64,000 nt of DNA from Pseudomonas sp. PSKL.D1 (GCF_028898945.1 NZ_CP118607.1:1722001-1786000); one strand, 5' to 3'. Shown: positions 17,606-28,158, counted from the stretch's first letter. Notes: generated by a model not told the origin, from the sequence alone. Translations and numbers: made by a program.

Positions 17606-19735
17606 GTGGATCGCACTCAGTTAATCAGCAACGCCCGCAACAACCTGGCCGGGCTCGGCCGGGGCAACCTGGGCGTGCCGCTGCTGCTGCTGGTGATGTT
17701 GGCAATGATGATGTTGCCGATACCGCCGTTCCTGCTCGACGTGTTCTTCACCTTCAACATCGCCCTGTCGATCGTGGTGCTGCTGGTGTGCGTGTACGCA
17801 CTGCGCCCACTGGACTTTGCCGCATTCCCCACCATTCTGCTGGTCGCCACGCTGCTGCGCCTGGCGCTTAACGTGGCGTCCACCCGCGTGGTCATGCTCC
17901 ACGGCCAGGAAGGGCACGGCGCCGCGGGCAAGGTGATCCAGGCCTTCGGTGAAGTGGTCATCGGCGGTAACTACGTGGTCGGTGGCGTGGTGTTCGCCAT
18001 CCTGATGATCATCAACTTCGTGGTGGTCACCAAGGGTGCCGGGCGTATTTCCGAGGTGAGCGCGCGTTTCACCCTCGATGCCATGCCCGGCAAGCAAATG
18101 GCCATTGACGCCGACCTGAACGCCGGCCTGATCGACCAGGCTCAGGCCAAGGCGCGCCGCGCCGAAGTGGCCCAGGAAGCTGAGTTCTACGGCTCGATGG
18201 ACGGTGCCAGCAAGTTCGTGCGCGGTGACGCCATCGCCGGTTTGCTGATCCTGTTCATCAACCTCATTGGCGGCATGCTGATTGGTATGCTGCAGCATGG
18301 CATGACCTTCAGCGATGCCGGCAAGGTCTACGCCCTTTTGACGATCGGTGACGGTTTGGTGGCGCAATTGCCATCACTGTTGCTGTCGACCGCCGCGGCG
18401 ATCATGGTTACCCGCGCTTCGGGCTCCGAGGACATGGGCAAGCTGATCAACCGCCAGATGTTCGATTCGCCCAAGGCACTGGCTGTGTCGGCTGCCTTGA
18501 TGATCATCATGGGCCTGGTGCCGGGCATGCCGCACTTCGCCTTCCTTAGCCTGGGTGCGTTGGCCGGTGGCGGCGCCTACCTGGTGTGGAAGAAACAGCA
18601 AAAAGCCAAGGTCGTGGCGCTGCAGGAGGCGCAGCGCCAGCAAGACCTGCTGCCATCGCCACAGCGTGCGCTGGAAACCAAAGAACTGGGCTGGGACGAC
18701 GTAACGCCCATCGACATGATCGGCCTGGAAGTCGGCTACCGCCTGATCCCGCTGGTGGACCGCAACCAGGGTGGCCAGCTGCTGGCGCGGATCAAGGGGG
18801 TGCGCAAGAAGCTTTCCCAGGACCTGGGCTTCCTCATGCCCACCGTGCACATCCGCGACAACCTCGACTTGCAGCCCAGCGCCTACCGCCTGACGCTGAT
18901 GGGCGTGATACTGGCCGAAGCCGAGATCTACCCGGACCGCGAGCTTGCGATCAATCCGGGCCAGGTGTTCGGCACCCTCAACGGCATTGCCGCGCGCGAC
19001 CCGGCGTTTGGCCTGGAGGCTGTGTGGATCGACATCGGCCAGCGCGCTCAGGCGCAGTCGCTGGGCTACACCGTGGTGGACGCCAGTACCGTGGTGGCCA
19101 CCCACCTCAACCAGATCCTGCAGAAGCACTGCCACGAGCTGATTGGCCACGAAGAAGTGCAGCAATTGCTGCAGGTGCTGGCCAAGGCATCGCCTAAACT
19201 GGCTGAAGAGCTGGTGCCGGGTGTCATTTCCTTGTCGGGGCTGCTCAAGGTGCTGCAAGCGCTGCTGGCCGAGCAAGTGCCGGTGCGTGACATCCGCAGC
19301 ATCGCCGAGGCAATCGCCAACAATGCCAGCAAGAGTCAAGATACCGCCGCGCTGGTGGCTTCGGTGCGCGTCGGATTGTGTCGCGCCATCGTGCAAAGCA
19401 TTGTGGGCGTTGAGTCCGAGCTGCCTGTGATCACGCTGGAGCCCAGGTTGGAACAGATTTTGCTCAATAGTCTGCAAAGGGCCGGGCAGGGTCAGGAAGA
19501 CGGTGTTCTTCTGGAACCGAGCATGGCCGAAAAGCTGCAGCGTTCGTTGATCGAAGCGGCCCAGCGCCAGGAGATGCAAGGCCAACCGGCCATTCTTCTG
19601 GTGGCAGGCCCCATCCGCGCCATGCTGTCGCGCTTCGGTCGCCTGGCTGTACCGAATTTGCATGTTCTGGCGTATCAGGAAATACCGGATAACAAGCAAG
19701 TCACCATCGTTGCCACCGTGGGCCCCAACGGCTGA
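17606..19735 (+). CDS. flhA: FlhA flagellar export gate protein
   Basis: A 709-aa protein with eight predicted membrane helices in the first ~330 residues, with the FHIPEP signature region (RLALNVASTRVVM) and the conserved ARFTLDAMPGKQMAIDADLN loop. A large cytoplasmic domain forms a nonameric ring that receives chaperone-substrate complexes. The start is GTG 17606: AGAGGA lies five bases upstream and the protein then begins MDRTQLISNARNNL. The open frame extends 99 bases further upstream but into REP sequence. Confidence 0.96.
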   Translation: MDRTQLISNARNNLAGLGRGNLGVPLLLLVMLAMMMLPIPPFLLDVFFTFNIALSIVVLLVCVYALRPLDFAAFPTILLVATLLRLALNVASTRVVMLHGQEGHGAAGKVIQAFGEVVIGGNYVVGGVVFAILMIINFVVVTKGAGRISEVSARFTLDAMPGKQMAIDADLNAGLIDQAQAKARRAEVAQEAEFYGSMDGASKFVRGDAIAGLLILFINLIGGMLIGMLQHGMTFSDAGKVYALLTIGDGLVAQLPSLLLSTAAAIMVTRASGSEDMGKLINRQMFDSPKALAVSAALMIIMGLVPGMPHFAFLSLGALAGGGAYLVWKKQQKAKVVALQEAQRQQDLLPSPQRALETKELGWDDVTPIDMIGLEVGYRLIPLVDRNQGGQLLARIKGVRKKLSQDLGFLMPTVHIRDNLDLQPSAYRLTLMGVILAEAEIYPDRELAINPGQVFGTLNGIAARDPAFGLEAVWIDIGQRAQAQSLGYTVVDASTVVATHLNQILQKHCHELIGHEEVQQLLQVLAKASPKLAEELVPGVISLSGLLKVLQALLAEQVPVRDIRSIAEAIANNASKSQDTAALVASVRVGLCRAIVQSIVGVESELPVITLEPRLEQILLNSLQRAGQGQEDGVLLEPSMAEKLQRSLIEAAQRQEMQGQPAILLVAGPIRAMLSRFGRLAVPNLHVLAYQEIPDNKQVTIVATVGPNG

Positions 19736-19746
19736 GGTAGTGGGTT

Positions 19747-21054
19747 ATGCAAGTTAAGCGTTTTTTCGCCGCCGATATGCGTCAGGCCATGAAGCTGGTC
19801 CGTGATGAGCTGGGCTCTGATGCCGCCATCATTGGCAACCGCCGCATTGCCGGCGGTGTCGAACTGACGGCTGCGCTGGACTACAAGCTGTCCGCGCTGG
19901 CCCCGCGCGTGCCTAATGCCGAGCTTGAGCAAGAGCTGCGCAAGACCCATTCGCGCATCGCCACCGCCCAGGCCGAAATTGACAACCGCGAAGACGCCAG
20001 CGAAGGCAACCGCCAATTGTTTGCCGGGCAGTCGCTGACCGCCTCCGAGCCGTTGATCGAGCCGCACGTCGACGCCCCTGCGCCTGCTGCCGCACCCGCA
20101 CGGCCGGCAGTCGACCAGCGCCTGTTCGACGCCATGCGCAGCGAGCTGTCGGGCCTGCGTGAGCTGATGGAAGTGCAGCTCGGCTCGCTGGCGTGGAACC
20201 AGCTGCAGGGCGCCAAGCCGGCCCAGGCCAACCTGTGGCGCCGCCTGCAGCGCATCGGCCTGTCCGGCCCGATCGCCCGCGAACTGCTCGACCTCACCGC
20301 CGAAATCGAAGAGCCGCGCCATGCCTGGCGCATGCTGCTGGCACACCTGGCGCGCATGATCGAAGTGCCGGAAGTGGAGCCGATCGAAGAGGGCGGGGTA
20401 ATTGCCATGGTCGGCCCGGCCGGCATGGGCAAGACCACCACCCTGGCCAAGCTGGCCGCGCGCTACGTGCTCAAGTACGGCCCGCAGAACCTGGCGCTGG
20501 TGAGCATGGACAGCTTCCGTATTGGTGCCCAGGAGCAGCTTAAAACCCTGGGTCGCATCCTCAACGTGCCAGTCACCTACGTGGACCCGGGCCAGTCCCT
20601 GGCCCAGGCGCTGGAGCCACTGCTGCGCAAGCGCGTGGTGCTGATCGACACCGCTGGCCTGCAAGCCAGCGACCCGGCTTTGCGCATGCAACTGGAGTCG
20701 TTGGCCAGCCGCGGCATTGCCGCCAAGAATTACCTGGTGCTGGCCACCACCAGCCAGAAGCAGGTGCTGACCGCCGCCTACCACAGCTACAAGCGCTGCG
20801 GCCTGGCCGGTTGCATCCTGACCAAACTCGATGAAACGGCGAGCCTCGGCGATGTGCTGAGCCTGGCCATCAGTCATGAACTGCCCGTGGCCTACCTCAC
20901 CGATGGCCCGCGTATTCCTGACGACCTGCACCTGCCGCGGGCGCACCAGTTGGTATCCCGGGCAGTCAACGTGCAGTTGCAAGAAGAGCCCAGCGAAGAG
21001 GCCATGGCCGATATGTTCGCTGATCTCTACCACAACCCGCGGCGCGCAGGTTGA
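19747..21054 (+). CDS. flhF: FlhF polar flagellar placement GTPase
   Basis: A 435-aa SRP-family GTPase that places the flagellum at the pole. The N-terminal B domain has low-complexity Ala/Pro sequence. The NG domain carries the P-loop GPAGMGKTTT (K229), DSFRIGAQEQL, DTAGLQ and the specificity motif TKLDE. It starts 11 bases after flhA. Together with FleN it sets number and position of the flagella. Confidence 0.95.
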   Translation: MQVKRFFAADMRQAMKLVRDELGSDAAIIGNRRIAGGVELTAALDYKLSALAPRVPNAELEQELRKTHSRIATAQAEIDNREDASEGNRQLFAGQSLTASEPLIEPHVDAPAPAAAPARPAVDQRLFDAMRSELSGLRELMEVQLGSLAWNQLQGAKPAQANLWRRLQRIGLSGPIARELLDLTAEIEEPRHAWRMLLAHLARMIEVPEVEPIEEGGVIAMVGPAGMGKTTTLAKLAARYVLKYGPQNLALVSMDSFRIGAQEQLKTLGRILNVPVTYVDPGQSLAQALEPLLRKRVVLIDTAGLQASDPALRMQLESLASRGIAAKNYLVLATTSQKQVLTAAYHSYKRCGLAGCILTKLDETASLGDVLSLAISHELPVAYLTDGPRIPDDLHLPRAHQLVSRAVNVQLQEEPSEEAMADMFADLYHNPRRAG

Positions 21055-21147
21055 GGATGAAGCGTATGCAAAATACCTACACCAAGGGGGCTGGAGCACT
21101 GCCCCGAGTGTGGCTTGGGTCCAAGCGAGACAAGGTAAACAACGAAC

Positions 21148-21981
21148 ATGGGTAGCATGCATCCCGTACAGGTGATCGCCGTCACCGGTGGTAAAGGTGG
21201 CGTCGGCAAGACGAACGTTTCAGTGAACCTGTCCCTGGCACTGGCCGAACTGGGCCGCCGAGTGATGCTTCTGGATGCCGACCTGGGCCTGGCCAATGTC
21301 GACGTACTGCTGGGCCTCACGCCAAAACGTACCCTGGCCGATGTGATCGAGGGGCGTTGCGACCTGCGCGACGTGCTGTTGCAGGGGCCGGGTGGTGTGC
21401 GCATCGTCCCGGCGGCCTCCGGCACCCAGAGCATGGTGCACCTGGCACCCGCGCAGCATGCTGGCCTGATCCAGGCGTTCAGCGAGATTGGCGACAACCT
21501 CGATGTGCTGGTGATCGACACGGCTGCGGGTATTGGTGACTCGGTGGTCAGTTTTGTTCGCGCTGCCCAGGAAGTGTTGCTGGTGGTGTGCGATGAACCC
21601 ACCTCGATCACTGACGCCTACGCGCTGATCAAGTTGCTGAACCGCGACTACGGCATGAACCGTTTCCGTGTGCTGGCGAACATGGCACAAAGCCCGCAAG
21701 AAGGGCGCAACCTGTTCGCCAAGCTGACCAAGGTGACCGACCGCTTCCTGGACGTGGCCCTGCAATACGTGGGCGCGGTGCCGTACGACGAGTGCGTGCG
21801 CAAGGCCGTGCAGAAGCAGCGTGCCGTCTACGAAGCCTTCCCGCGCTCCAAGTGCGCCCTGGCGTTCAAGGCCATTGCCCAGAAGGTTGACAGCTGGCCG
21901 CTGCCGGCCAACCCGCGCGGGCACCTCGAATTCTTCGTCGAGCGCCTGGTGCAGCCCACCAGCGCAGGGCCAGTGCTATGA
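21148..21981 (+). CDS. fleN: FleN (FlhG) MinD-like flagellar number regulator
   Basis: A 277-aa deviant-Walker ATPase with P-loop GGKGGVGKT (K21; first lysine K16), DADLGLANVD and VIDTAAGIGDSV. In Pseudomonas it binds FleQ and limits flagellar number, and it modulates FleQ at c-di-GMP-responsive promoters. The 93 bases before it hold no separate gene. The stop overlaps the fliA start (ATGA). Confidence 0.95.
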   Translation: MGSMHPVQVIAVTGGKGGVGKTNVSVNLSLALAELGRRVMLLDADLGLANVDVLLGLTPKRTLADVIEGRCDLRDVLLQGPGGVRIVPAASGTQSMVHLAPAQHAGLIQAFSEIGDNLDVLVIDTAAGIGDSVVSFVRAAQEVLLVVCDEPTSITDAYALIKLLNRDYGMNRFRVLANMAQSPQEGRNLFAKLTKVTDRFLDVALQYVGAVPYDECVRKAVQKQRAVYEAFPRSKCALAFKAIAQKVDSWPLPANPRGHLEFFVERLVQPTSAGPVL

Positions 21982-22715
21982 ACGCAGGCTTCAAGATGTA
22001 CCGCAAGGCGGCCAAGGATGCCCAGTATGAGCTGGTCGAGCGCTACGCGCCGCTGGTCAAGCGCATCGCTTACCACTTGCTGGCGCGTCTGCCGGCCAAC
22101 GTGCAGGTCGAAGACCTGATCCAGGCCGGCATGATCGGCCTGCTGGAAGTTGCCAACAAGTATGACGCCAGCAAGGGCGCCAGCTTCGAAACCTACGCCG
22201 GCATCCGCATCCGCGGCGCCATGCTGGACGAGGTGCGCAAGGGCGACTGGGCACCGCGTTCGGTGCACCGCAACACGCGCATGGTCAGTGATGCGATGCG
22301 TGCAGTTGAAGCAAGAACCGGCCGCGACGCTAAAGATCATGAAGTTGCTGCCGAACTCCAGTTGAGTCTCGATGATTACTACGGGATTTTGAACGATACC
22401 CTGGGCAGCCGCCTGTTCAGCTTCGACGACCTGTTGCAGGACGGCGAGCACGAAGGTTTGCACGAGGATGGCGCCAGCGGCCAGATCGAACCCTCGCGGG
22501 ACCTGGAAGACGAGCGCTTCCAGGCCGCGCTGACCGATGCCATCGCCAACCTGCCGGAGCGTGAGCGGCTGGTACTGGCGCTGTACTACGACGAAGAATT
22601 GAACCTCAAGGAAATCGGCGAAGTGCTGGGGGTGAGCGAGTCGCGTGTCAGCCAGTTGCACAGCCAGTGTGCCGCGCGTTTGCGCAGCCGCCTGGGGGAA
22701 TGGCGGGCGCGTTGA
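21978..22715 (+). CDS. fliA: FliA flagellar sigma factor (sigma-28)
   Basis: A 245-aa sigma-70 family factor with regions 2 (LPANVQVEDLIQAGMIGLLEVANKYD, FETYAGIRIRGAMLDEVR), 3 and 4 (NLKEIGEVLGVSESRVSQLHSQ). It transcribes late flagellar genes (flagellin, chemotaxis) and is restrained by FlgM. ATG overlaps the fleN stop by two bases. Confidence 0.96.
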   Translation: MNAGFKMYRKAAKDAQYELVERYAPLVKRIAYHLLARLPANVQVEDLIQAGMIGLLEVANKYDASKGASFETYAGIRIRGAMLDEVRKGDWAPRSVHRNTRMVSDAMRAVEARTGRDAKDHEVAAELQLSLDDYYGILNDTLGSRLFSFDDLLQDGEHEGLHEDGASGQIEPSRDLEDERFQAALTDAIANLPERERLVLALYYDEELNLKEIGEVLGVSESRVSQLHSQCAARLRSRLGEWRAR

Positions 22716-22820
22716 ACCCGGTATCGTTGCAGTCGTTTTCTACGTTGTACCGAATTGATTGAATGCGTGCTCGGGGCCGAGCGCGTTTGAGACTGCTTGG
22801 AGGTCTACTTGAACAAAGAC

Positions 22821-23195
22821 ATGAAAATCCTCATCGTTGACGACTTTTCGACGATGCGGCGGATCATCAAGAACCTGTTGCGTGATCTGGGCTTCACCAA
22901 CACCGACGAGGCCGATGATGGCACCACGGCGTTGCCGATGCTGGAAAACGGCCACTACGACTTCCTGGTGACCGACTGGAACATGCCTGGCATGTCCGGC
23001 ATCGACCTGCTGCGCAAAGTACGCGCCCACGACCGCCTCAAGGGCATGCCGGTGCTGATGGTGACTGCCGAAGCCAAGCGCGACCAGATCATCGAAGCGG
23101 CCCAGGCCGGCGTGAATGGTTACGTGGTCAAGCCGTTCACCGCTCAGGTGCTCAAAGAAAAGATCGAGAAGATCTTCGAACGCGTCAACGGCTGA
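22821..23195 (+). CDS. cheY: CheY chemotaxis response regulator
   Basis: A 124-aa single receiver domain with acidic pair D7/D8, phospho-acceptor D52 (TDWNMPGMSG), the conserved Thr/Ser in VTAEAK and Lys in VVKPF. Phospho-CheY binds FliM. ATG 22821 matches the family start, but the only good ribosome site (GGAGG, 22799-22803) is placed for TTG 22809, which would add MNKD. Translation may in fact begin there. Confidence 0.96.
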   Translation: MKILIVDDFSTMRRIIKNLLRDLGFTNTDEADDGTTALPMLENGHYDFLVTDWNMPGMSGIDLLRKVRAHDRLKGMPVLMVTAEAKRDQIIEAAQAGVNGYVVKPFTAQVLKEKIEKIFERVNG

Positions 23196-23214
23196 GTCAG
23201 GTCAGGGGGCGCCG

Positions 23215-24003
23215 ATGGAATCAACACAAACGTCTTTGGGGGAGTTCGAGAGCACCCTGAAGAAGCATGCCCAGGAGTTGGTCGAAAGCCTGGAACGGGG
23301 GCGTTTCGGCGAGGCGGTGCAGCTGATCCATCAGCTCAACCAGACCCGCGACCGCGGCCTGTACCAGGAAGTCGGCAAGCTCACCCGCGAACTGCACAGC
23401 GCAATCGTGAGCTTCCAGATCGACCCGCGCATGCCGCAGGCCGAGGAAGTGTCGCAGATCACCGACGCCACCGAACGCCTGTCCTACGTGGTCAAGCTCA
23501 CCGAAGGTGCCGCCAACCGCACCATGGACCTGGTGGAGGAGAGCACCCCGGTGCTCAACGACCTGGCCAGCGAAGCCCAGAGCCTGAGCGTGGACTGGCA
23601 GCGCTTCATGCGCCGCGAAGTCGAGGCGCCGGAGTTTCGCGAGCTGGTCAAGCGCGTCGACAGTTTCCTGACGCACAGCGCCGAAGGTAACCGCAAGGTC
23701 GCCGGCCACCTCAACGACATTCTCTTGGCCCAGGACTATCAAGACCTGACCGGCCAGGTGATCAAGCGCGTCACCACGCTGGTGACCGAAGTCGAGAGCA
23801 ACCTGCTCAAGCTCGTGCTGATGGCCAGCCAGGTCGACCGCTTTGCCGGTATCGAACATGACCACCAGCAGCTACGTGCTGAAAAAGATCAAGAAAAACA
23901 TCCGACTCGGGGTGAAGGTCCGCAGATTCATGCCGATAAGCGTGAAGACGTCGTGTCCGGTCAGGACGATGTCGATGATCTGCTGTCCAGCCTGGGTTTT
24001 TAA
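23215..24003 (+). CDS. cheZ: CheZ phosphatase of CheY
   Basis: A 262-aa four-helix-bundle phosphatase that removes phosphate from CheY. The catalytic segment LAQDYQDLTGQVIKRV with its glutamine and the C-terminal CheY-tethering peptide DDVDDLLSSLGF are both present. ATG 23215 follows GTCAGGGGG; an in-frame open stretch upstream lies inside cheY. Confidence 0.95.
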   Translation: MESTQTSLGEFESTLKKHAQELVESLERGRFGEAVQLIHQLNQTRDRGLYQEVGKLTRELHSAIVSFQIDPRMPQAEEVSQITDATERLSYVVKLTEGAANRTMDLVEESTPVLNDLASEAQSLSVDWQRFMRREVEAPEFRELVKRVDSFLTHSAEGNRKVAGHLNDILLAQDYQDLTGQVIKRVTTLVTEVESNLLKLVLMASQVDRFAGIEHDHQQLRAEKDQEKHPTRGEGPQIHADKREDVVSGQDDVDDLLSSLGF

Positions 24004-24015
24004 GGAGCACGTTTG

Positions 24016-26238
24016 ATGAGCTTCGGCGCCGATGAAGAAATCCTCCAGGATTTCCTGGTAGAAGCCGGCGAAATTCTTGAGCAACTGTCCGAGCAACTGG
24101 TCGAGCTGGAAAGCCGGCCCGATGATGCCGACCTGCTCAATGCGATCTTTCGCGGTTTCCACACTGTAAAAGGGGGCGCCGGCTTCCTTCAGCTGAACGA
24201 GCTGGTGGAGTGCTGCCACATTGCAGAAAACGTGTTCGACATCCTGCGCAAAGGTGAGCGCCGGGTCGACGCAGAACTGATGGACGTGGTGCTTGAAGCA
24301 CTGGATACCGTCAACAGCATGTTCGGCCAGGTGCGCGAACGCAGCGATGTAACCCCGGCCACCCCCGAGTTGCTGGCGGCCCTGTCGCGCCTGGCCGAAC
24401 CTGCCAGCGCCGACGCGCCTGCGCCGGTGGTCGAAGCTGCAGCGGTTGAGCAAGCGCCTGCCGCCGAGGCGGACATCACCGACACCGAGTTCGAGCAACT
24501 GCTTGATTCGCTCGATGCGGTCAAGGCCGAAGCGGAAGCTGCCGCCCAGCAGATGCAAGGGGAAACCCTGAGCGGCGCGGGTGACGACATCACCGACGCC
24601 GAGTTTGAATCGCTGCTCGACCAGTTGCACGGCAAGGGCCAGTTCTCGCCTGAAGTGGCGGCTGCCGAGCCGGTGGTGGCTGCCAGCGCGCCTGTCAGCG
24701 ACGAAATCACCGACGAAGAATTCGAGTCGTTGCTCGACCAGTTGCATGGCAAGGGCACCTTCCAGGCCGATGCCTTGCCAGCGGTCGCCGCACCGGCGCC
24801 AAGTGCCGCACCGGCAGCCACCAGCGACGAAATCAGCGAGCATGAGTTTGAAGCGCTGCTCGACCAGTTGCATGGCAAGGGCAAGTTTTCGGGCGATGCA
24901 GTCACTGCCGAGGCACCTGCTGCCGTAGCTGCCCCGGTTGCTGCTGCCAAGCCGCAAGCCCAACCGGTGGCCAAACCGGCTCCGGCTCCGGCGCCTGCCG
25001 CTGCCGGCAAGCCTGCCGCCCCGGCGCGCACGCCAGCCCCGGCTGCGGAAAAGCACCCGGCCAGCGAAGCGGAAACCACCGTGCGGGTCGACACCGCGCG
25101 GCTGGACGAGATCATGAACATGGTCGGCGAACTGGTGCTGGTGCGTAACCGCCTGGTGCGTCTGGGCCTGAACAGCGGTGACGAGGCCATGTCCAAGGCC
25201 GTGTCCAACCTCGACGTGGTCACCGCCGACCTGCAGACCGCGGTGATGAAAACCCGCATGCAGCCGATCAAGAAAGTGTTCGGCCGCTTCCCGCGCCTGG
25301 TTCGCGACCTGGCTCGCCAGCTCAAGAAAGAGATCAACCTGGAGCTGGTGGGCGAAGAAACCGACCTGGACAAAAACCTGGTCGAGGCCCTGGCCGATCC
25401 GCTGGTGCACTTGGTGCGTAACGCGGTCGACCATGGCGTCGAAATGCCCGAAGAGCGTGAGGCGTCGGGCAAGGCCCGTACCGGGCGGGTGGTGCTGTCG
25501 GCCGAACAGGAAGGCGACCACATCCTGCTGTCGATCTCTGACGACGGCAAGGGCATGGACCCGAACATCCTGCGTGCCAAGGCCGTTGAAAAGGGCCTGA
25601 TGGACAAAGATGCCGCCGAGCGCCTGAGCGAGTCGGACTGCTACAACCTGATCTTCGCCCCGGGCTTCTCGACCAAGACCGAAATCTCTGACGTGTCCGG
25701 CCGTGGCGTGGGCATGGACGTGGTGAAGACCAAGATTTCCCAGCTCAACGGCTCGATCAACATCTTCTCGGCCAAGGGCCAGGGCTCGAAGATCGTCATC
25801 AAGGTGCCGCTGACCCTGGCGATCATGCCAACCCTGATGGTGATGCTGGGCAACCAGGCGTTCGCCTTCCCGCTGGTCAACGTCAACGAGATCTTCCACC
25901 TGGACCTGTCGCGCACCAACGTGGTCGACGGCCAGGAAGTAGTGATCGTGCGCGACAAGGCACTGCCGCTGTTCTACCTCAAGCGCTGGCTGGTTCAGGG
26001 CCAGGTGCACGAGGAGCAGCGCGAGGGCCATGTGGTGATTCTGTCGGTCGGCACCCAGCGCATCGGCTTTGTGGTTGACCAACTGGTTGGCCAGGAAGAG
26101 GTGGTGATCAAGCCGCTGGGCAAGATGCTGCAGGGCACGCCAGGCATGTCGGGAGCCACCATCACAGGCGACGGTCGCATTGCGCTGATTCTCGACGTTC
26201 CGAGCATGCTCAAGCGTTACGCGGCACGGCGTATCTGA
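24016..26238 (+). CDS. cheA: CheA chemotaxis histidine kinase with repeated linker motif
   Basis: A 740-aa kinase that receives signals through CheW/MCP arrays and phosphorylates CheY and CheB. The P1/Hpt domain has H49 ([10 protein letters not shown]). P3 starts near residue 355. The P4 ATP site includes LVRNAVDHG and SDDGKGMD, with [11 protein letters not shown]. The P5 CheW-like domain ends the protein. Between P1 and P3 there is no obvious P2 domain. Instead, a motif of the form D-I-T-D-x-E-F-E-x-L-L-D-x-L recurs at about residues 153, 191, 229 and 271; the last three copies continue as QLHGKG. They are separated by Ala/Pro linkers. ATG 24016 follows AAGGAG by 8 bases. Confidence 0.95.
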   Translation: MSFGADEEILQDFLVEAGEILEQLSEQLVELESRPDDADLLNAIFRGFHTVKGGAGFLQLNELVECCHIAENVFDILRKGERRVDAELMDVVLEALDTVNSMFGQVRERSDVTPATPELLAALSRLAEPASADAPAPVVEAAAVEQAPAAEADITDTEFEQLLDSLDAVKAEAEAAAQQMQGETLSGAGDDITDAEFESLLDQLHGKGQFSPEVAAAEPVVAASAPVSDEITDEEFESLLDQLHGKGTFQADALPAVAAPAPSAAPAATSDEISEHEFEALLDQLHGKGKFSGDAVTAEAPAAVAAPVAAAKPQAQPVAKPAPAPAPAAAGKPAAPARTPAPAAEKHPASEAETTVRVDTARLDEIMNMVGELVLVRNRLVRLGLNSGDEAMSKAVSNLDVVTADLQTAVMKTRMQPIKKVFGRFPRLVRDLARQLKKEINLELVGEETDLDKNLVEALADPLVHLVRNAVDHGVEMPEEREASGKARTGRVVLSAEQEGDHILLSISDDGKGMDPNILRAKAVEKGLMDKDAAERLSESDCYNLIFAPGFSTKTEISDVSGRGVGMDVVKTKISQLNGSINIFSAKGQGSKIVIKVPLTLAIMPTLMVMLGNQAFAFPLVNVNEIFHLDLSRTNVVDGQEVVIVRDKALPLFYLKRWLVQGQVHEEQREGHVVILSVGTQRIGFVVDQLVGQEEVVIKPLGKMLQGTPGMSGATITGDGRIALILDVPSMLKRYAARRI

Positions 26239-26285
26239 TTTTCGGCGGCGCACCCTGGCGGGTTGCGCCGCCTAATGGAGTGTTT

Positions 26286-27413
26286 ATGGCAGTCAAGGTC
26301 CTGGTGGTGGATGATTCCGGTTTCTTCCGCCGCCGCGTCTCGGAAATCCTCTCGGCAGACCCGACCATTCAGGTGGTGGGTACCGCGACCAATGGCAGGG
26401 AAGCAATCGACCAGGCGCTGGCGCTCAAACCCGATGTCATCACCATGGACTACGAAATGCCCATGATGGACGGCATCACGGCGGTGCGGCACATCATGCA
26501 GCGCTGCCCGACGCCGGTGTTGATGTTTTCGTCGCTGACCCACGAGGGCGCCCGCGTCACCCTCGACGCGCTGGATGCCGGGGCAGTGGACTACCTGCCG
26601 AAAAACTTCGAAGACATTTCGCGAAACCCCGACAAGGTGCGCCAGTTGCTGTGCGAGAAGGTGCACACCATTTCGCGCAGCAACCGCCGCCTTGGCAGCT
26701 ACGCCAACCCGGCGCCAGCCGCCGCACCGGCACCGGCCAGCCATGCGCCCGCCAGCAGCTTTGCCAGCCCGGCACCGGCGCGTACGCCAGTGCCAAGCCG
26801 TGCAGCCGCGCCAGCACCTGCGCCTTCGCACTCGCCGGCCCCCAAACGCAAGCCTTACAAACTGGTGGCCATCGGCACGTCCACCGGCGGCCCGGTGGCC
26901 TTGCAGCGGGTGTTGACCCAGCTGCCGGCCAGCTTCCCGGCGCCGATCGTGCTGATCCAGCACATGCCGGCGGCGTTCACCAAAGCCTTTGCCGAACGCC
27001 TCGACAAGCTGTGCAAGATCAGCGTGAAGGAAGCCGAGGATGGCGACGTGCTGCGCCCAGGCCTGGCGTTGCTGGCGCCTGGCGGCAAACAGATGATGGT
27101 CGACGGCCGTGGCACGGTGAAAATCCTGCCGGGTGACGAACGCCTGAACTACAAGCCCTGCGTGGACATCACCTTCGGTTCGGCCGCCAAGTCATACGGC
27201 GACAAAGTGCTTTCGGTGGTGCTGACCGGCATGGGCGCCGACGGCCGTGAAGGTGCGCGCCTGCTCAAGCAGGGCGGTAGCACCGTATGGGCTCAGGACG
27301 AAGCCAGTTGCGTGATTTATGGCATGCCAATGGCCATCGTCAAAGCCAACCTGGCCGATGCCGTATACAGCCTGGATGAAATCGGTAAACACCTGGTGGA
27401 GGCCTGCGTCTGA
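26286..27413 (+). CDS. cheB: CheB protein-glutamate methylesterase/deamidase
   Basis: A 375-aa protein: receiver domain (D9/D10, phospho-acceptor D55 in [11 protein letters not shown]), a long Ala/Pro linker (~residues 140-190), and methylesterase domain with catalytic Ser in GTSTGGP, His in IQHMP and Asp in TGMGADG. It demethylates chemoreceptors for adaptation. The start is ATG 26286, with TGGAG five bases upstream. Confidence 0.96.
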   Translation: MAVKVLVVDDSGFFRRRVSEILSADPTIQVVGTATNGREAIDQALALKPDVITMDYEMPMMDGITAVRHIMQRCPTPVLMFSSLTHEGARVTLDALDAGAVDYLPKNFEDISRNPDKVRQLLCEKVHTISRSNRRLGSYANPAPAAAPAPASHAPASSFASPAPARTPVPSRAAAPAPAPSHSPAPKRKPYKLVAIGTSTGGPVALQRVLTQLPASFPAPIVLIQHMPAAFTKAFAERLDKLCKISVKEAEDGDVLRPGLALLAPGGKQMMVDGRGTVKILPGDERLNYKPCVDITFGSAAKSYGDKVLSVVLTGMGADGREGARLLKQGGSTVWAQDEASCVIYGMPMAIVKANLADAVYSLDEIGKHLVEACV

Positions 27414-27414
27414 C

Positions 27415-28155
27415 ATGGATGTGCTAAGCCTGATTGGCCTGATCCTGGCCTTCGTCGCCATCGTTGGCGGCAACTTCCTCGAAGGCGGCCACGTGGGTGC
27501 GCTGCTCAACGGCCCCGCCGCGCTGATCGTGCTGGGCGGCACCCTGGCGGCGGCGCTGTTGCAGTCGCCGCTGTCGTCGTTCAAGCGCGCCCTGCAGATT
27601 TTGCGCTGGATCATCTTCCCCCCGCGGGTCGACCTGGCCGGCGGCATCGACCGGGTAGTCAACTGGAGCCTGGTGGCGCGCAAGGAAGGTCTGCTGGGCC
27701 TGGAAGGCGTTGCCGATGCCGAGCCCGACCCCTACGCGCGCAAGGGCCTGCAACTGCTGGTGGACGGTGCTGAACCCGAGTCGATCCGCAGCATTCTTGA
27801 AGTGGACTTCCTGACCCAGGAAAGCCGCGACATCCAGGCCGCCAAGGTGTTCGAGAGCATGGGCGGCTATGCGCCGACCATCGGCATCATCGGTGCGGTA
27901 ATGGGCCTGATTCATGTGATGGGCAACCTGGCCGACCCCTCGCAACTGGGTAACGGCATTGCCGTGGCCTTTGTTGCCACCATCTATGGCGTGGCCAGTG
28001 CCAACCTGATCCTGCTGCCGGTGGCCAGCAAACTCAAGGCCATTGTCATGCGCCAGTCGCGCTACCGCGAAATGCTGCTTGAAGGCCTGTTGTCGATTGC
28101 CGAAGGTGAAAACCCACGCTCGATCGAGCTGAAGCTGCAAGGCTTCATGGAGTAA
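27415..28155 (+). CDS. motC: MotC flagellar stator (MotA-like)
   Basis: A 246-aa MotA/ExbB-family inner-membrane protein with four membrane helices (N-terminal LSLIGLILAFVAIVGGNFLEGG; C-terminal pair APTIGIIGAVMGLIHVMGNL and GIAVAFVATIYGVASANLILLPVA). It pairs with MotD; Pseudomonas uses MotCD as a second stator set alongside MotAB. ATG lies one base after the cheB stop. Confidence 0.94.
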   Translation: MDVLSLIGLILAFVAIVGGNFLEGGHVGALLNGPAALIVLGGTLAAALLQSPLSSFKRALQILRWIIFPPRVDLAGGIDRVVNWSLVARKEGLLGLEGVADAEPDPYARKGLQLLVDGAEPESIRSILEVDFLTQESRDIQAAKVFESMGGYAPTIGIIGAVMGLIHVMGNLADPSQLGNGIAVAFVATIYGVASANLILLPVASKLKAIVMRQSRYREMLLEGLLSIAEGENPRSIELKLQGFME

Positions 28156-28158
28156 GCC

